A stretch of DNA of 53,209 nt, from the NCBI GenBank assembly GCA_023447635.1, contig JAEXNA010000011.1:1-53209 (forward strand), in the 5' to 3' direction. The notes under the pieces were generated by a model, which was not told the DNA's origin, ran no database searches, and worked only from the letters and a program-made list of their open reading frames with translations. Position 1 is the first letter of the stretch; every line of letters starts with the position of its first letter. Both the position numbers and the translations under genes were made by a program. This stretch comes from Vulcanimicrobiota bacterium (GTDB lineage: Bacteria; Vulcanimicrobiota; Xenobia; Xenobiales; JADMJV01). Shown one piece after another: positions 6,829 to 14,744 of the stretch.

Positions 6829-7899
6829 CTACTGCCCCCAGGGCTTCTTGAAGAACCCTTCCGGCCTGGCTCCCGGATTGGGGGTGGGAGCGGGGGCCGG
6901 AGTGGGAGCCGGCGACGGGGCCGTGGGTGGGGCCAGCGGCCAGGTCGGAAGGTCGAAAATCGGAACCGGAGCGACCGGGGAAGGCGGAGCCGGAGGGATC
7001 GGCCGGGCGACCGGCGGAGCCGCTGGACGGCCCTCGGCAAGGAGAAACTCCTGCTCCATCTGGTCGACCCAGCGTAGCGCCTGGTCGACCTGCTGGGTCA
7101 CTTCCCACTGATGGCGGGCGCCCCGCTCCGAGGCGCGGTCGATGTCCTGGAACGGGTTGTCCAGACGCGAGGTGGTCTGGTCTAACTCTCGGGCGTTGCG
7201 TCGCTTTTCGTCGACTCGGGCCTGCCAGCGCTCGCGGAACCGCTGCCCCCTCCAACCGCCTCCGTTGTGATGGCGATCGCGACGGCGCGGACCGCCGCGA
7301 TGCCGCCAGTTCCCGTTGCGTTCGGGCCGTTTGCCAAGTTCGGTGGCGTTTTCCAGCACCGCCTCGAGTTCGCCACCGACTCCGCTGATGCTGCGGTCGA
7401 TCTCGTTGGTGCTGTGGGCCGCGTAATCTTCTTCCCGCTGGGCCGAATCGATAGCGTTACGGAGAAGCCAGGCCGTGTTGCTGGGCATCCCCAGCGCCTC
7501 CGCCTCTCGGCGGGCATTGCTCAGAGCATCGGCAATGGTGGGGTCGGCTTCGAAAAGAACATCGAGGTCCTCCACCACCTGATCGTGGTGGGTGACTACC
7601 TGAAGCAGGCTCTCCTCGGCTCGCTCGCTGGCGCCGTTGATAGCCCAGTGGCGGTTGGAAAGCCCCGACTCGAAGACGTCCTTCGAGACGGTTCCTAAAA
7701 GCGAAGCCGCTTGCTCGGACCCTTTCTCGACCTTGCCGAAGGCGTCCCGGGCCTGGCCGGACATCGCCCTGGCCTGGTGCAGATGGCCACGGATGGTCTG
7801 CAGGCGGTCGCGAACGTTCACGCGGCGCTCCAGAAGGCTATATGGCGAAGGGTTGGCATGGATCGAGGTCTCTTCTTGTCGACCATAGTACCAGTCCAC
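6829..7899 (-). CDS. Protein of unknown function with proline-rich C-terminus
   Basis: A 356-residue protein not recognised as any family. Residues 1-185 look largely helical and charged, a probable coiled-coil-like domain rich in Ala/Glu/Arg. Residues 190-235 form a very basic Arg/His/Gly segment (RHRGGPRRRDRHHNGGGW), followed by a second helical segment with WVDQMEQEFLLAE. The last 75 residues are Pro/Ala-rich repeats ending in FFKKPWGQ. There is no signal peptide or membrane segment. The GTG start lacks a strong ribosome site. The basic centre could bind nucleic acid and the Pro-rich tail could bind SH3-like domains; both are inference only. Confidence 0.75.
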   Translation of the reverse strand: MDWYYGRQEETSIHANPSPYSLLERRVNVRDRLQTIRGHLHQARAMSGQARDAFGKVEKGSEQAASLLGTVSKDVFESGLSNRHWAINGASERAEESLLQVVTHHDQVVEDLDVLFEADPTIADALSNARREAEALGMPSNTAWLLRNAIDSAQREEDYAAHSTNEIDRSISGVGGELEAVLENATELGKRPERNGNWRHRGGPRRRDRHHNGGGWRGQRFRERWQARVDEKRRNARELDQTTSRLDNPFQDIDRASERGARHQWEVTQQVDQALRWVDQMEQEFLLAEGRPAAPPVARPIPPAPPSPVAPVPIFDLPTWPLAPPTAPSPAPTPAPAPTPNPGARPEGFFKKPWGQ

Positions 7900-7970
7900 C
7901 TTGAAAAAGTCATGAACTGTCCCATTTTCGTGGGGAGGGAGCCGTCGCGAGGGCTGGGAATCCGCACGGA

Positions 7971-9170
7971 ATGAGCTTTCCGACGGATACGGCGAGAGAC
8001 CCTCACCCCTGGACCCTCGAGCCCGGACGGGTGTTCCTCAACCACGGCTCCTACGGGGCCTGCCCCCGACCGGTCTTACAGCTTCAGCAAGAGATCAGGG
8101 ATCAGCTCGAACGCTCGCCGTCCGACTTTATGGCTCGCCTTCCCCGGCGCCTGGAGGCCGCCCGGGAAGAAATGGCCGAATTTCTTCAGGCCCGCCCCGA
8201 AGAGCTAGCCTGGACCCCCAACGCCACCTCCGGAGTCAACGCCGTGCTGCGCTCGTTGCCCTGGCAGGCGGGACAGGAGATCCTGACCACCGACCACGTC
8301 TACAACGCCTGCGGCAACGTCTTGGACTACCTGGCCGAAACCTCGGGGGTTCGAGTGGTCCGGGTCGCCCTACCCTTCCCGGATCCCGGAGACATCTGCG
8401 GCCAGGTGCTGGGCGCCGTCACTCCCGCCACTCGGCTGGCCCTGCTCGACCACGTGACCTCGGCCACCGCGCTGGTGCTGCCGATCGCCGAGCTAGCGGG
8501 CCGCCTGCGGGACCGAGGGGTCAAGGTCCTGGTCGACGGAGCCCACGCGCCCGGAATGCTGCCCCTCGACCTCTCCCACCTGGGCCAGGCCGGGGTTAGC
8601 TTCTACAGCGGGAATCTGCATAAGTGGTGCTGCGCGCCCAAAGGCTCGGGCTTTCTCTGGGCCGCTCTTGCGGACCAGAGGGGCCTGCACCCCAGCGTGA
8701 TCAGCCACGGTTACAACTCGCCTTCCCCAAGGTCTCGCTTCCTGGAAGAGTTCGACTGGTGCGGCACCTTCGACCCTTCGGCCTGGCTGGCGGCCCCCGC
8801 CTCGATTCAGCTTCTCGAAGAGCTGTTCCCCGGCGGTTGGGAAGGGCTGAGAGGGCGCTGCCGCGCCCTGCTGTTGGAGGGAAGAGAGGTCCTGGCGGCC
8901 GTGCTGCCCGAGCAGAGCCTGAGCGACCCCGCTCTGTTGGGCCAGATGGCTTCTCTGCAGCTTCCTCCCGCCGCTGACCCACCGCGCCTGTTCCGCGAAC
9001 TCTACGATGAGTTCGGCATCGACGCCATGCTGACGTCCTGGAACGGACGCCCCTTACTGCGCCTCTCCGCCGCGCCCTACAACAGCTTGACCGACTATCA
9101 CGCCCTGGCGGCGGCGCTTCGGCATCTGACCGCCCGCCACCGCTGGGACGACCTCGAGGAGACTCCGTGA
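7971..9170 (+). CDS. Class V aminotransferase (isopenicillin-N epimerase-like)
   Basis: A 399-residue cytosolic PLP enzyme. The N-terminal VFLNHGSYGACPRPV is typical of the isopenicillin-N epimerase/cysteine-desulfurase-like branch. D189 in VDGAHAPG contacts the PLP ring, and K218 in SGNLHKW is the Schiff-base lysine. No cysteine loop of a true IscS/SufS desulfurase is seen, so an epimerase, lyase or desulfurase-like activity on an unknown amino acid is more likely. The stop overlaps the next gene as GTGA, indicating coupling to the EEP-family hydrolase. No clear promoter or strong Shine-Dalgarno is seen before ATG 7971. Confidence 0.9.
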   Translation: MSFPTDTARDPHPWTLEPGRVFLNHGSYGACPRPVLQLQQEIRDQLERSPSDFMARLPRRLEAAREEMAEFLQARPEELAWTPNATSGVNAVLRSLPWQAGQEILTTDHVYNACGNVLDYLAETSGVRVVRVALPFPDPGDICGQVLGAVTPATRLALLDHVTSATALVLPIAELAGRLRDRGVKVLVDGAHAPGMLPLDLSHLGQAGVSFYSGNLHKWCCAPKGSGFLWAALADQRGLHPSVISHGYNSPSPRSRFLEEFDWCGTFDPSAWLAAPASIQLLEELFPGGWEGLRGRCRALLLEGREVLAAVLPEQSLSDPALLGQMASLQLPPAADPPRLFRELYDEFGIDAMLTSWNGRPLLRLSAAPYNSLTDYHALAAALRHLTARHRWDDLEETP

Positions 9171-9910
9171 AACTGCGCCTTCTGACTTTCAACCTGCGCT
9201 ACGACGTGGCTCATGACGGACCCAACCGATGGCCTCACCGGAAAGCGCTGGCTTTGGACCTGGTCCGCCGGTTGGACCCCGATATCGTTGGCTTTCAAGA
9301 AGCGCTTCCCCATCAGCGCTGGGACCTGGAGCAGGGGCTGCCCGGCTATCGGATGGTAGGACGGGGCCGGGAGAGCGACGCCGGTGGCGAGCAGTGCACC
9401 CTGGCCTTCAAGCCTTCTATCGAACTGCTGGACTGCGAGACGTTCTGGCTTTGCCCCACCCCGGACGCCCCTGGCTCGGTGGGATGGGACGCCATGCTGA
9501 CGCGAATCTGCACCCGAGCCAGGCTCCGTGTGCAGGGCCAGGAGATCAGCGTCTTCAACGCCCACTTCGACCATTATGGCCCGACCGCGCCCGGCCACAG
9601 CGCGAAGATGCTGCTCGAGCGCATGGAAGGGCTGGACCATCCTCATCTTCTGATGGGCGATTTCAACAGCACTCCAGATTCGGAGGCGCTGACGATTCTG
9701 CGAAGCCGACTGAGAGACAGCTTCGGCGAACAGCACCCCGGGGACCGTCGCGGGACCTATCACGAATTCGGAACCCTGGCGAACCGGACCCGGATCGACT
9801 ATCTGATGATGAGCCCGCACTGGACCATCCTGGACTGCGACATCGTGGGTCAGGACGAAGGGCCCTACCCCTCGGACCACTTCCCCGTGCTGGGTGTCTA
9901 CACTCTTTAG
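9167..9910 (+). CDS. Endonuclease/exonuclease/phosphatase (EEP) family protein
   Basis: A 247-residue metal-dependent phosphodiesterase fold. Ordered motifs are TFNLRYD (Asn ligand), FQEALPHQ (metal-binding Glu), NAHFDHYG, GDFNSTP, RIDYL and a C-terminal SDHFPV with the catalytic Asp-His. All catalytic residues are present. There is no signal peptide, so it probably acts in the cytosol on a nucleotide, sugar phosphate or nucleic acid; the family does not allow a substrate call. The GTG start overlaps the aminotransferase stop and has GAGGAG upstream. Its stop overlaps that of the convergent M23 gene by 4 nt. Confidence 0.9.
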   Translation: MKLRLLTFNLRYDVAHDGPNRWPHRKALALDLVRRLDPDIVGFQEALPHQRWDLEQGLPGYRMVGRGRESDAGGEQCTLAFKPSIELLDCETFWLCPTPDAPGSVGWDAMLTRICTRARLRVQGQEISVFNAHFDHYGPTAPGHSAKMLLERMEGLDHPHLLMGDFNSTPDSEALTILRSRLRDSFGEQHPGDRRGTYHEFGTLANRTRIDYLMMSPHWTILDCDIVGQDEGPYPSDHFPVLGVYTL

Positions 9911-10728
9911 TGAGACATCGGCAGGTCTTCGAGCGGCGTGATCGGGACGCCCTCGTAGAGAAGCTGAAACGGGATGGTCTGGGTGATCAGGTCGGTGCCC
10001 GGTCGAACCACGTCGAAGTGCAGATGGGGCCCGTTCGAATAGCCCACGTTGCCGGAATAGCCGATCAGGTCGCCCGTCTCGACCCAGTCGCCCAGGGACA
10101 CGGCGGCTCCGTTTTTTCTCAGGTGCAGGTAGCGACTCATGGTCCCGTCCTGGTGGGCGATGATGACGTGGTTGTCCCTATCCCGTAATTCTGTGCGCCA
10201 GCCTCCCTCCCAATACTCGTCGCGGACGTAGCAGACCAGGCCGGACCTGGCCGCGTGGATCGGCGTCCCTTCTGGCATGGGAAAGTCCACCGCGTAGCGG
10301 TCCTCGCCGCTATGGGACCTGGTCCCGTCAAAGGCTTGTCCTGTGGTAAAGGTCTGGCCCTGGGCCCAGGGCAGCTCGAACGGCTGGGTCGCCTCGCGGA
10401 CGCGGTAGCTACCGAAGTTGTAGCGGTAGGTCCAGCTGTACTTCCAGGCTCCCGGTCCGGCGGCGTGAAAGAGCGGCCCTTTGACCTTTCCTTTAGCGGG
10501 AAGCTCGATCAGATCGCTGGGCCCCTCGACCGCGGTGTTGTTGAGCTTGAGGTTGAGCTTGATGGTCACCGGAACGGCGCAGGTATTGGTGAACACGATC
10601 TGCTCGTAGCCGTTGAGCTTCTCCTTACGATATGAGACCGGGTCGGCCAGGATCTCGGCCCAGCTAGCGCCCCAGAGCTGCAGCGCCAGGAAACAGCTGC
10701 TCAGAAGAATTCGAGCGCGGGAGCTCAC
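9907..10728 (-). CDS. Secreted M23 (LytM/peptidase family M23) metallopeptidase
   Basis: A 273-residue exported protein with an N-terminal signal sequence ending near residue 24, an Ig-like N-terminal region of about 100 residues, and a C-terminal M23 domain. Zinc ligands are H139 (SHSG), D148 (YAVDF) and the HxH pair H235/H237 (GPHLHFDV). It should cleave peptidoglycan cross-bridges or act as an amidase activator; with its metal site complete, it is probably active. The GTG start lies 3 bp after the kinase stop, so the two genes form an operon. The stop overlaps the convergent EEP gene. Confidence 0.93.
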   Translation of the reverse strand: MSSRARILLSSCFLALQLWGASWAEILADPVSYRKEKLNGYEQIVFTNTCAVPVTIKLNLKLNNTAVEGPSDLIELPAKGKVKGPLFHAAGPGAWKYSWTYRYNFGSYRVREATQPFELPWAQGQTFTTGQAFDGTRSHSGEDRYAVDFPMPEGTPIHAARSGLVCYVRDEYWEGGWRTELRDRDNHVIIAHQDGTMSRYLHLRKNGAAVSLGDWVETGDLIGYSGNVGYSNGPHLHFDVVRPGTDLITQTIPFQLLYEGVPITPLEDLPMSH

Positions 10729-10731
10729 CCT

Positions 10732-11877
10732 TTACCTGGTCCGCCCCAGGACGTCGCGGAAGAACTGCCAGACTTTGCTGCTGGCGGGTAGCTCGAGGTC
10801 GTCGAGGCGCACGGTTCCGGCCACCTCCGGGCCCAGTCGCTGGGTCGGCGCCTCGGAGATCCGCTCCCGCTCGATCGCCCCGGCATCGTGACCGAGTGCG
10901 ATCAGTCGGTCGAGTTCATCGCGGTCCAGCCACACTCCACCGCAGGTGCCGCACTGGTCGATCTCGACCCCCTGCCGCTCGTAGACGTTCAGAGCCAGAT
11001 CGCAGTCGAGACACCGTCTCTCGGCTCTTTTGACCTCTTTGGGCATGAGCAGGTCGCGCGCCTCGGCCACGGTCTGCGGCCGGTCCTGAAGTCGCACCGC
11101 CATCAGCGTCAGGATGGCCTCCCACAGCTCTTGACTGACCGTCGGGTTCACCTCGCGCGGGTCGAGCAGCGGCTCTTTGGCGGCGATGGCTCGCTGGGCT
11201 GCCGGGGCGGGCGGGATGCCGGACAACAGATAGTAGAGCGTGGCCCCGAGCGAATAGAGATCGGTGGCCGGACCGGTGCGGGCAAAAGCGGTTTGCTCGA
11301 GCGGGGCGTAGCCGTCGGTCCCGACCCCGCGGACGATCTCTTGCGTGCCGGCGCCGACCCCGCTCATTCGCTTGGCCAGGGAGAAATCGACCAGACGAAG
11401 TCGCCCGTCGCGTCCCAGGATAATGTTGGACGGCTTGAGGTCGCGCACCACGATGATGGGGTCGCGACTGTGCAGGTACGACAACACGTCGAGCATCTGC
11501 GAGCACCAGGCCAGCACGCGGCGGGCGGCGATGGTTTTGGGCGCAGCTTCCACCACCTCACTCAGGCGCAGCCCTTCCACCATCTCGCAGACCATGACGG
11601 GGAGACCTTCGTGCAGGAAACAGTCGTGCACCGCCAGCAGGTTGGGGTGGCTCAGCGCCGCCAGGATGCGGGCTTCCAGCGCCACTCCCTCAATCTGCTG
11701 CTTAGCCGCCTCGGGATCCTCATGCACTTCGCTGAGGGTCTTGATGATGATGGAAAGTCCGAGATTGGTTTGGCGTCCCTCGTAAACCCGAGAGGTGCTG
11801 CCCGCCGTGATCTCGCGAAGGACCCCGTAGCGCCCTTCCAGGACGATGCCAGACTTCAAAGTGGTGTCGACGATCAT
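10732..11877 (-). CDS. Ser/Thr protein kinase with C-terminal zinc-ribbon
   Basis: A 381-residue cytosolic kinase fused to a zf-TFIIB-like zinc ribbon. Kinase motifs: K46 (IIIK), catalytic loop VVRDLKPSN with D146 and N151, then DFS (164-166) in place of DFG, and GTDGYAPLEQ in the activation segment. The HRD histidine is replaced by Val. The zinc ribbon has C289/C292 and C309/C312 (CLDCDL and CGTCGGVWLDRDEL). There is no transmembrane segment, unlike most PknB-type kinases. Start: GGAGG (11889-11893) favours ATG 11877; the ATG at 11895 overlaps that ribosome site. The M23 gene follows by 3 bp. Confidence 0.92.
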   Translation of the reverse strand: MIVDTTLKSGIVLEGRYGVLREITAGSTSRVYEGRQTNLGLSIIIKTLSEVHEDPEAAKQQIEGVALEARILAALSHPNLLAVHDCFLHEGLPVMVCEMVEGLRLSEVVEAAPKTIAARRVLAWCSQMLDVLSYLHSRDPIIVVRDLKPSNIILGRDGRLRLVDFSLAKRMSGVGAGTQEIVRGVGTDGYAPLEQTAFARTGPATDLYSLGATLYYLLSGIPPAPAAQRAIAAKEPLLDPREVNPTVSQELWEAILTLMAVRLQDRPQTVAEARDLLMPKEVKRAERRCLDCDLALNVYERQGVEIDQCGTCGGVWLDRDELDRLIALGHDAGAIERERISEAPTQRLGPEVAGTVRLDDLELPASSKVWQFFRDVLGRTR

Positions 11878-11921
11878 ACGGACAGGCCCCTCCACATACT
11901 GCGGGGATTCTGCGAGGCGCT

Positions 11922-12110
11922 TTAGGCTCCCTCTGCCTCGGCATTCGGGGATTTGCCAGACTTCCCGTCAACAATCCAGTAGGTCTGTTTGTGACCCCGC
12001 GATTCAAAGAGAGCCCGCGTCTGTTCGGCCTCTTCGAGCGACTCGAAGCTTTGCATGGGGAACTTTTGACCGTTGTCGTCTAATCGCCAGAGATGCCAGC
12101 GGTACTCCAT
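11922..12110 (-). CDS. Small protein of unknown function (62 aa)
   Basis: A 62-residue protein starting MEYRWHLWRLDDNGQKFPM, with a Glu-rich middle (SFESLEEAEQTRALFESRGHKQTYWIVD) and a polar tail. The alternation suggests a compact beta-alpha-beta fold like SPOR or other small RNA/peptide-binding domains, but no family is recognised. GAGGAG lies 7 nt before the ATG and immediately follows the U-tract of the rpsU terminator, so expression may depend on readthrough. The kinase gene starts 44 bp downstream on the same strand. Confidence 0.75.
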   Translation of the reverse strand: MEYRWHLWRLDDNGQKFPMQSFESLEEAEQTRALFESRGHKQTYWIVDGKSGKSPNAEAEGA

Positions 12111-12133
12111 AGCCTATCTCCTCTAAAAACAAA

Positions 12134-12153
12134 ACCGGCCACGAGGGGCCGGT
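12134..12153 (-). terminator. Intrinsic terminator of rpsU
   Basis: Perfect 7-bp arms (ACCGGCC at 12134-12140 and GGCCGGT at 12147-12153) with a 6-nt loop. Read on the minus strand the stem is followed by TTTTGTTTTT. It lies directly after rpsU and just before the ribosome site of the 62-residue gene. Confidence 0.9.
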
Positions 12154-12179
12154 CTTGCTCAAGCGTCCTGAGGTTGGTC

Positions 12180-12353
12180 TTAACGACCTTCCTTGCGGAG
12201 TCTCTTCTTGCGTTCTCTGCGCTTGGCATCGCTGGGCTTCTCATAGTGAGCACGGCGGCGCAGCTCGGCCATCAGGCCGGACTGGTTGCAAAGTCTGCGG
12301 AATCGACGAAGGGCGCTTTCCAGAGTTTCGTCATCACGAACTACGGTTTCCAT
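12180..12353 (-). CDS. rpsU: 30S ribosomal protein S21
   Basis: Translation of the minus strand gives a 57-residue basic protein beginning METVVRDDETLESALRRFRR and ending KKRLRKEGR. This is the hallmark of bS21, which sits on the 30S platform near the anti-Shine-Dalgarno region. The length matches the family's usual 57-70 residues. GGAGG lies 9 nt upstream of the ATG. It is transcribed apart from isocitrate lyase, being bracketed by terminators on both sides. Confidence 0.96.
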   Translation of the reverse strand: METVVRDDETLESALRRFRRLCNQSGLMAELRRRAHYEKPSDAKRRERKKRLRKEGR

Positions 12354-12453
12354 ATTGTTATGCCTCCCTTCTCAGCTCCGGACGACTCTTCTTAGGAAGA
12401 CTCCGCGACGGGATGTCCGAACTTGTGCGATATGGTAGCCTAAAAACCCGACC

Positions 12454-12477
12454 GTGGCAAGGGTTCCCCCTTGCCAC
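12454..12477 (-). terminator. Intrinsic terminator after isocitrate lyase
   Basis: Perfect 10-bp arms GTGGCAAGGG (12454-12463) and CCCTTGCCAC (12468-12477) with a 4-nt loop. On the minus strand a TTTTT run follows about 7 nt after the stem. It separates the glyoxylate genes from rpsU. Confidence 0.8.
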
Positions 12478-12483
12478 AGCCGT

Positions 12484-14724
12484 TTATTCCTTGCTGATCA
12501 GCTTGCCCAATTCGGGGCTATCGCTCTTAACCAGCTGCGAGACGGTGGCGCCGTTGACCGAAGCCACGATGATGTCGCCGATCTCGGTGTTCACTTCAGT
12601 AAAAATCCCCAGCCGCTTCATGCCCTGGGTTTGCGCCTGGTTATCGTCCGTCGGGGTGACATAGTGCACCGAGTCGGCCTTGTAGCGATGGATCAGGAAC
12701 AGCTGAGCCAGCGCCATCAAGCGCTTCTGACGGTAGTCGGGCAGGGTGGTCTGGTCGCGCACGGACAGAATGTGGCGGCCGCGACGGTCCTGGATGTGGG
12801 CGAAGACGACGCTGGCCACTTCGGCGTTGGCTCCGTCAAGGATGGTGAGCGCCACCAGGTCCGAGCCAGAGCGGTGGGGCCGCATCTGAGCCCGTAGCGT
12901 GGTCCCGCCGTTATACTGGCCGGACCAGGCCTTGAGCCAGCCTTCGAGCACCTTGGGTGGCACCTCGGTCTGTACCAGATGCTGAGACTGCGTGCTGCCC
13001 TTGCCCATCGCTTTGGTCGAGGCCGTGCGTCCCGAAGAGGCCACAAGGGCGCCATCCATGCGCGGGCCGCCCACGTACGACTGCGGGGTCTTGTAGGGCG
13101 ATTCGAGCAGCCGGAGCTTCCGCTGCAACTGGGCCAGCGCCAGCATTCCGTCGTTGAGGAGCGAGGTGGTGAACTCTTCTGCCGCCAGCCCGTCGACCTG
13201 GTGGCCGCCGTAGGTGATGAAGTTGAAGACGTAGCCCAACTTGCCCAACTCGGCGGGGAAAGCGGTCATCTCTTCGTCGGTCATCCCGGTCGTGTCCCAG
13301 TTGAAGGACGGCGAAAGGTTGTAGGCCAGCATCTTGTCCGGATAGACCTCGTGGATGGCAGTAGCGAACTGACGAGCGTACTCGAGATCCGCCGTTTTGG
13401 TCTCCATCCAGATGATGTCGGCAAACGGCGCTACGGCCAGCGACTTGGCGATGGCGTACTCGATGCCGCCCTTGACCTGGAAATAGCCGTCGGGCGTTCT
13501 GGCGGCCTTCGGGTCCCAGTAGACTTCCAGGCCCATCTCGCGGACCTTCGCTTTGATTTCGAACTCGCCGTGAGTTGCCGCAAAAGCTTCCCACTCGTCG
13601 AGCGACAGGTCGAACTCTTTGTCATCAGCGTGGAACTTCATCCGCTCGGCGACGGCTTCGACGTAGGTCTTGATGCCCGAGGCGGCTTCCCAGGCGTCGG
13701 CCATCTTGCCGGCGATGCCGTCGAAGGTCTTCTCGAAAGCGACGGGCTCTGCGGATTTCAGCCCTTCGGCGGCCTCACCGATCGCCTCATCGAGACCGGC
13801 CTGATGCAGCCAGGCGTCGGCGGCTTCGTACTCGGCGGCGGTAAGGGGGCAGAGCAGATGTCCGTTGACTTCGGCGGCGCCCTTCTCGTGAAGCTGACGG
13901 AAGAGCGCCAGGGTGCAAGCTTTGTAGGACGGGATCTTGCGGTTGGTGCTGCCCAGGATGAACGGGAAGTCGCGATGGTCGGCGTCCGAGTCGAGCAGGT
14001 TGGCGGCTTCCGCGTCGGTGCGGGCGACGATGATCCCCTCGACCCCCATGATGTCGAGTTGAAAACGGGCGGCGTTGAGGCGCTTGATCTGCTCCTCGAC
14101 GGTGACCAGCACCTTGCCGGCCTGGTGGCCGCACTTTTTGGCGCCGGGCTTCTGGTCTTCGATATGGTAGCCCGGGACGCCCACTTCGACGAATCGGCGG
14201 ATCAGGTTTCGCACGTGAGCGTCGCCGCCGTGCCCGGTGTCCGCGTCGGCGATAATGAACGGCCGATAGTCGATTTCGGGAGTAGCTTCGCGTTCCGCCG
14301 CGCTCATGCGGCTGCGATCGTAGCGCTGGTTCTTATCGGCGCTCAGCAACGCCCGTACCAGGGTGGCGGCCTCGTTCGGAACTTCGCTCAGAGGGTAGGA
14401 GGCCAGATCGGCGCCACGGTCCTCGGTGATCGAACCTTTGGCCGAGGTGGCCCAGCCGCCCAGGTAGATCCCCTTTACTCCGAGCCGCTTCATCATCACA
14501 ATCTGACCGGGGCTGTAGGGCCCCATGGTCGTGATCGATTTTCCGCTGCCTTTCAGCTCGCGAAGCAGTTTGTAGAACCCTCGAGCGGCCTCGCGGGCGA
14601 TGGAGTAGTCGGACTGGATGCTGCCTCGCTGCTCGACCACCTGGCGGGCCGAGTAGAGTCGGGTGATCTCCTGGAAGCGTTCGCTATCGAACCACCCTTG
14701 AGTGCTCGAAATCTCGTCTTGCAT
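12484..14724 (-). CDS. aceA: Isocitrate lyase, long (ICL2-like) form
   Basis: Cleaves isocitrate to glyoxylate and succinate, the first step of the glyoxylate shunt. The 746-residue product has the catalytic KKCGHQAGK motif, DADTGHGGDAHVRNLI and the long-form insert. It ends in an extra domain of about 160 residues (VALTILDGANAEVASVVFAHIQ, then RRGRHILSVRD and TLPDYRQKRLMALAQLF). In mycobacterial ICL2, a comparable C-terminal GNAT-like domain binds acetyl-CoA and activates the enzyme; the same is inferred here. The frame stays open to 14961 inside aceB, but ATG 14724 with GAGGGG upstream is the credible start. It follows malate synthase by 20 bp, so they share an operon. Confidence 0.94.
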   Translation of the reverse strand: MQDEISSTQGWFDSERFQEITRLYSARQVVEQRGSIQSDYSIAREAARGFYKLLRELKGSGKSITTMGPYSPGQIVMMKRLGVKGIYLGGWATSAKGSITEDRGADLASYPLSEVPNEAATLVRALLSADKNQRYDRSRMSAAEREATPEIDYRPFIIADADTGHGGDAHVRNLIRRFVEVGVPGYHIEDQKPGAKKCGHQAGKVLVTVEEQIKRLNAARFQLDIMGVEGIIVARTDAEAANLLDSDADHRDFPFILGSTNRKIPSYKACTLALFRQLHEKGAAEVNGHLLCPLTAAEYEAADAWLHQAGLDEAIGEAAEGLKSAEPVAFEKTFDGIAGKMADAWEAASGIKTYVEAVAERMKFHADDKEFDLSLDEWEAFAATHGEFEIKAKVREMGLEVYWDPKAARTPDGYFQVKGGIEYAIAKSLAVAPFADIIWMETKTADLEYARQFATAIHEVYPDKMLAYNLSPSFNWDTTGMTDEEMTAFPAELGKLGYVFNFITYGGHQVDGLAAEEFTTSLLNDGMLALAQLQRKLRLLESPYKTPQSYVGGPRMDGALVASSGRTASTKAMGKGSTQSQHLVQTEVPPKVLEGWLKAWSGQYNGGTTLRAQMRPHRSGSDLVALTILDGANAEVASVVFAHIQDRRGRHILSVRDQTTLPDYRQKRLMALAQLFLIHRYKADSVHYVTPTDDNQAQTQGMKRLGIFTEVNTEIGDIIVASVNGATVSQLVKSDSPELGKLISKE

Positions 14725-14744
14725 ATCGTGTCCCCTCGCTATGT

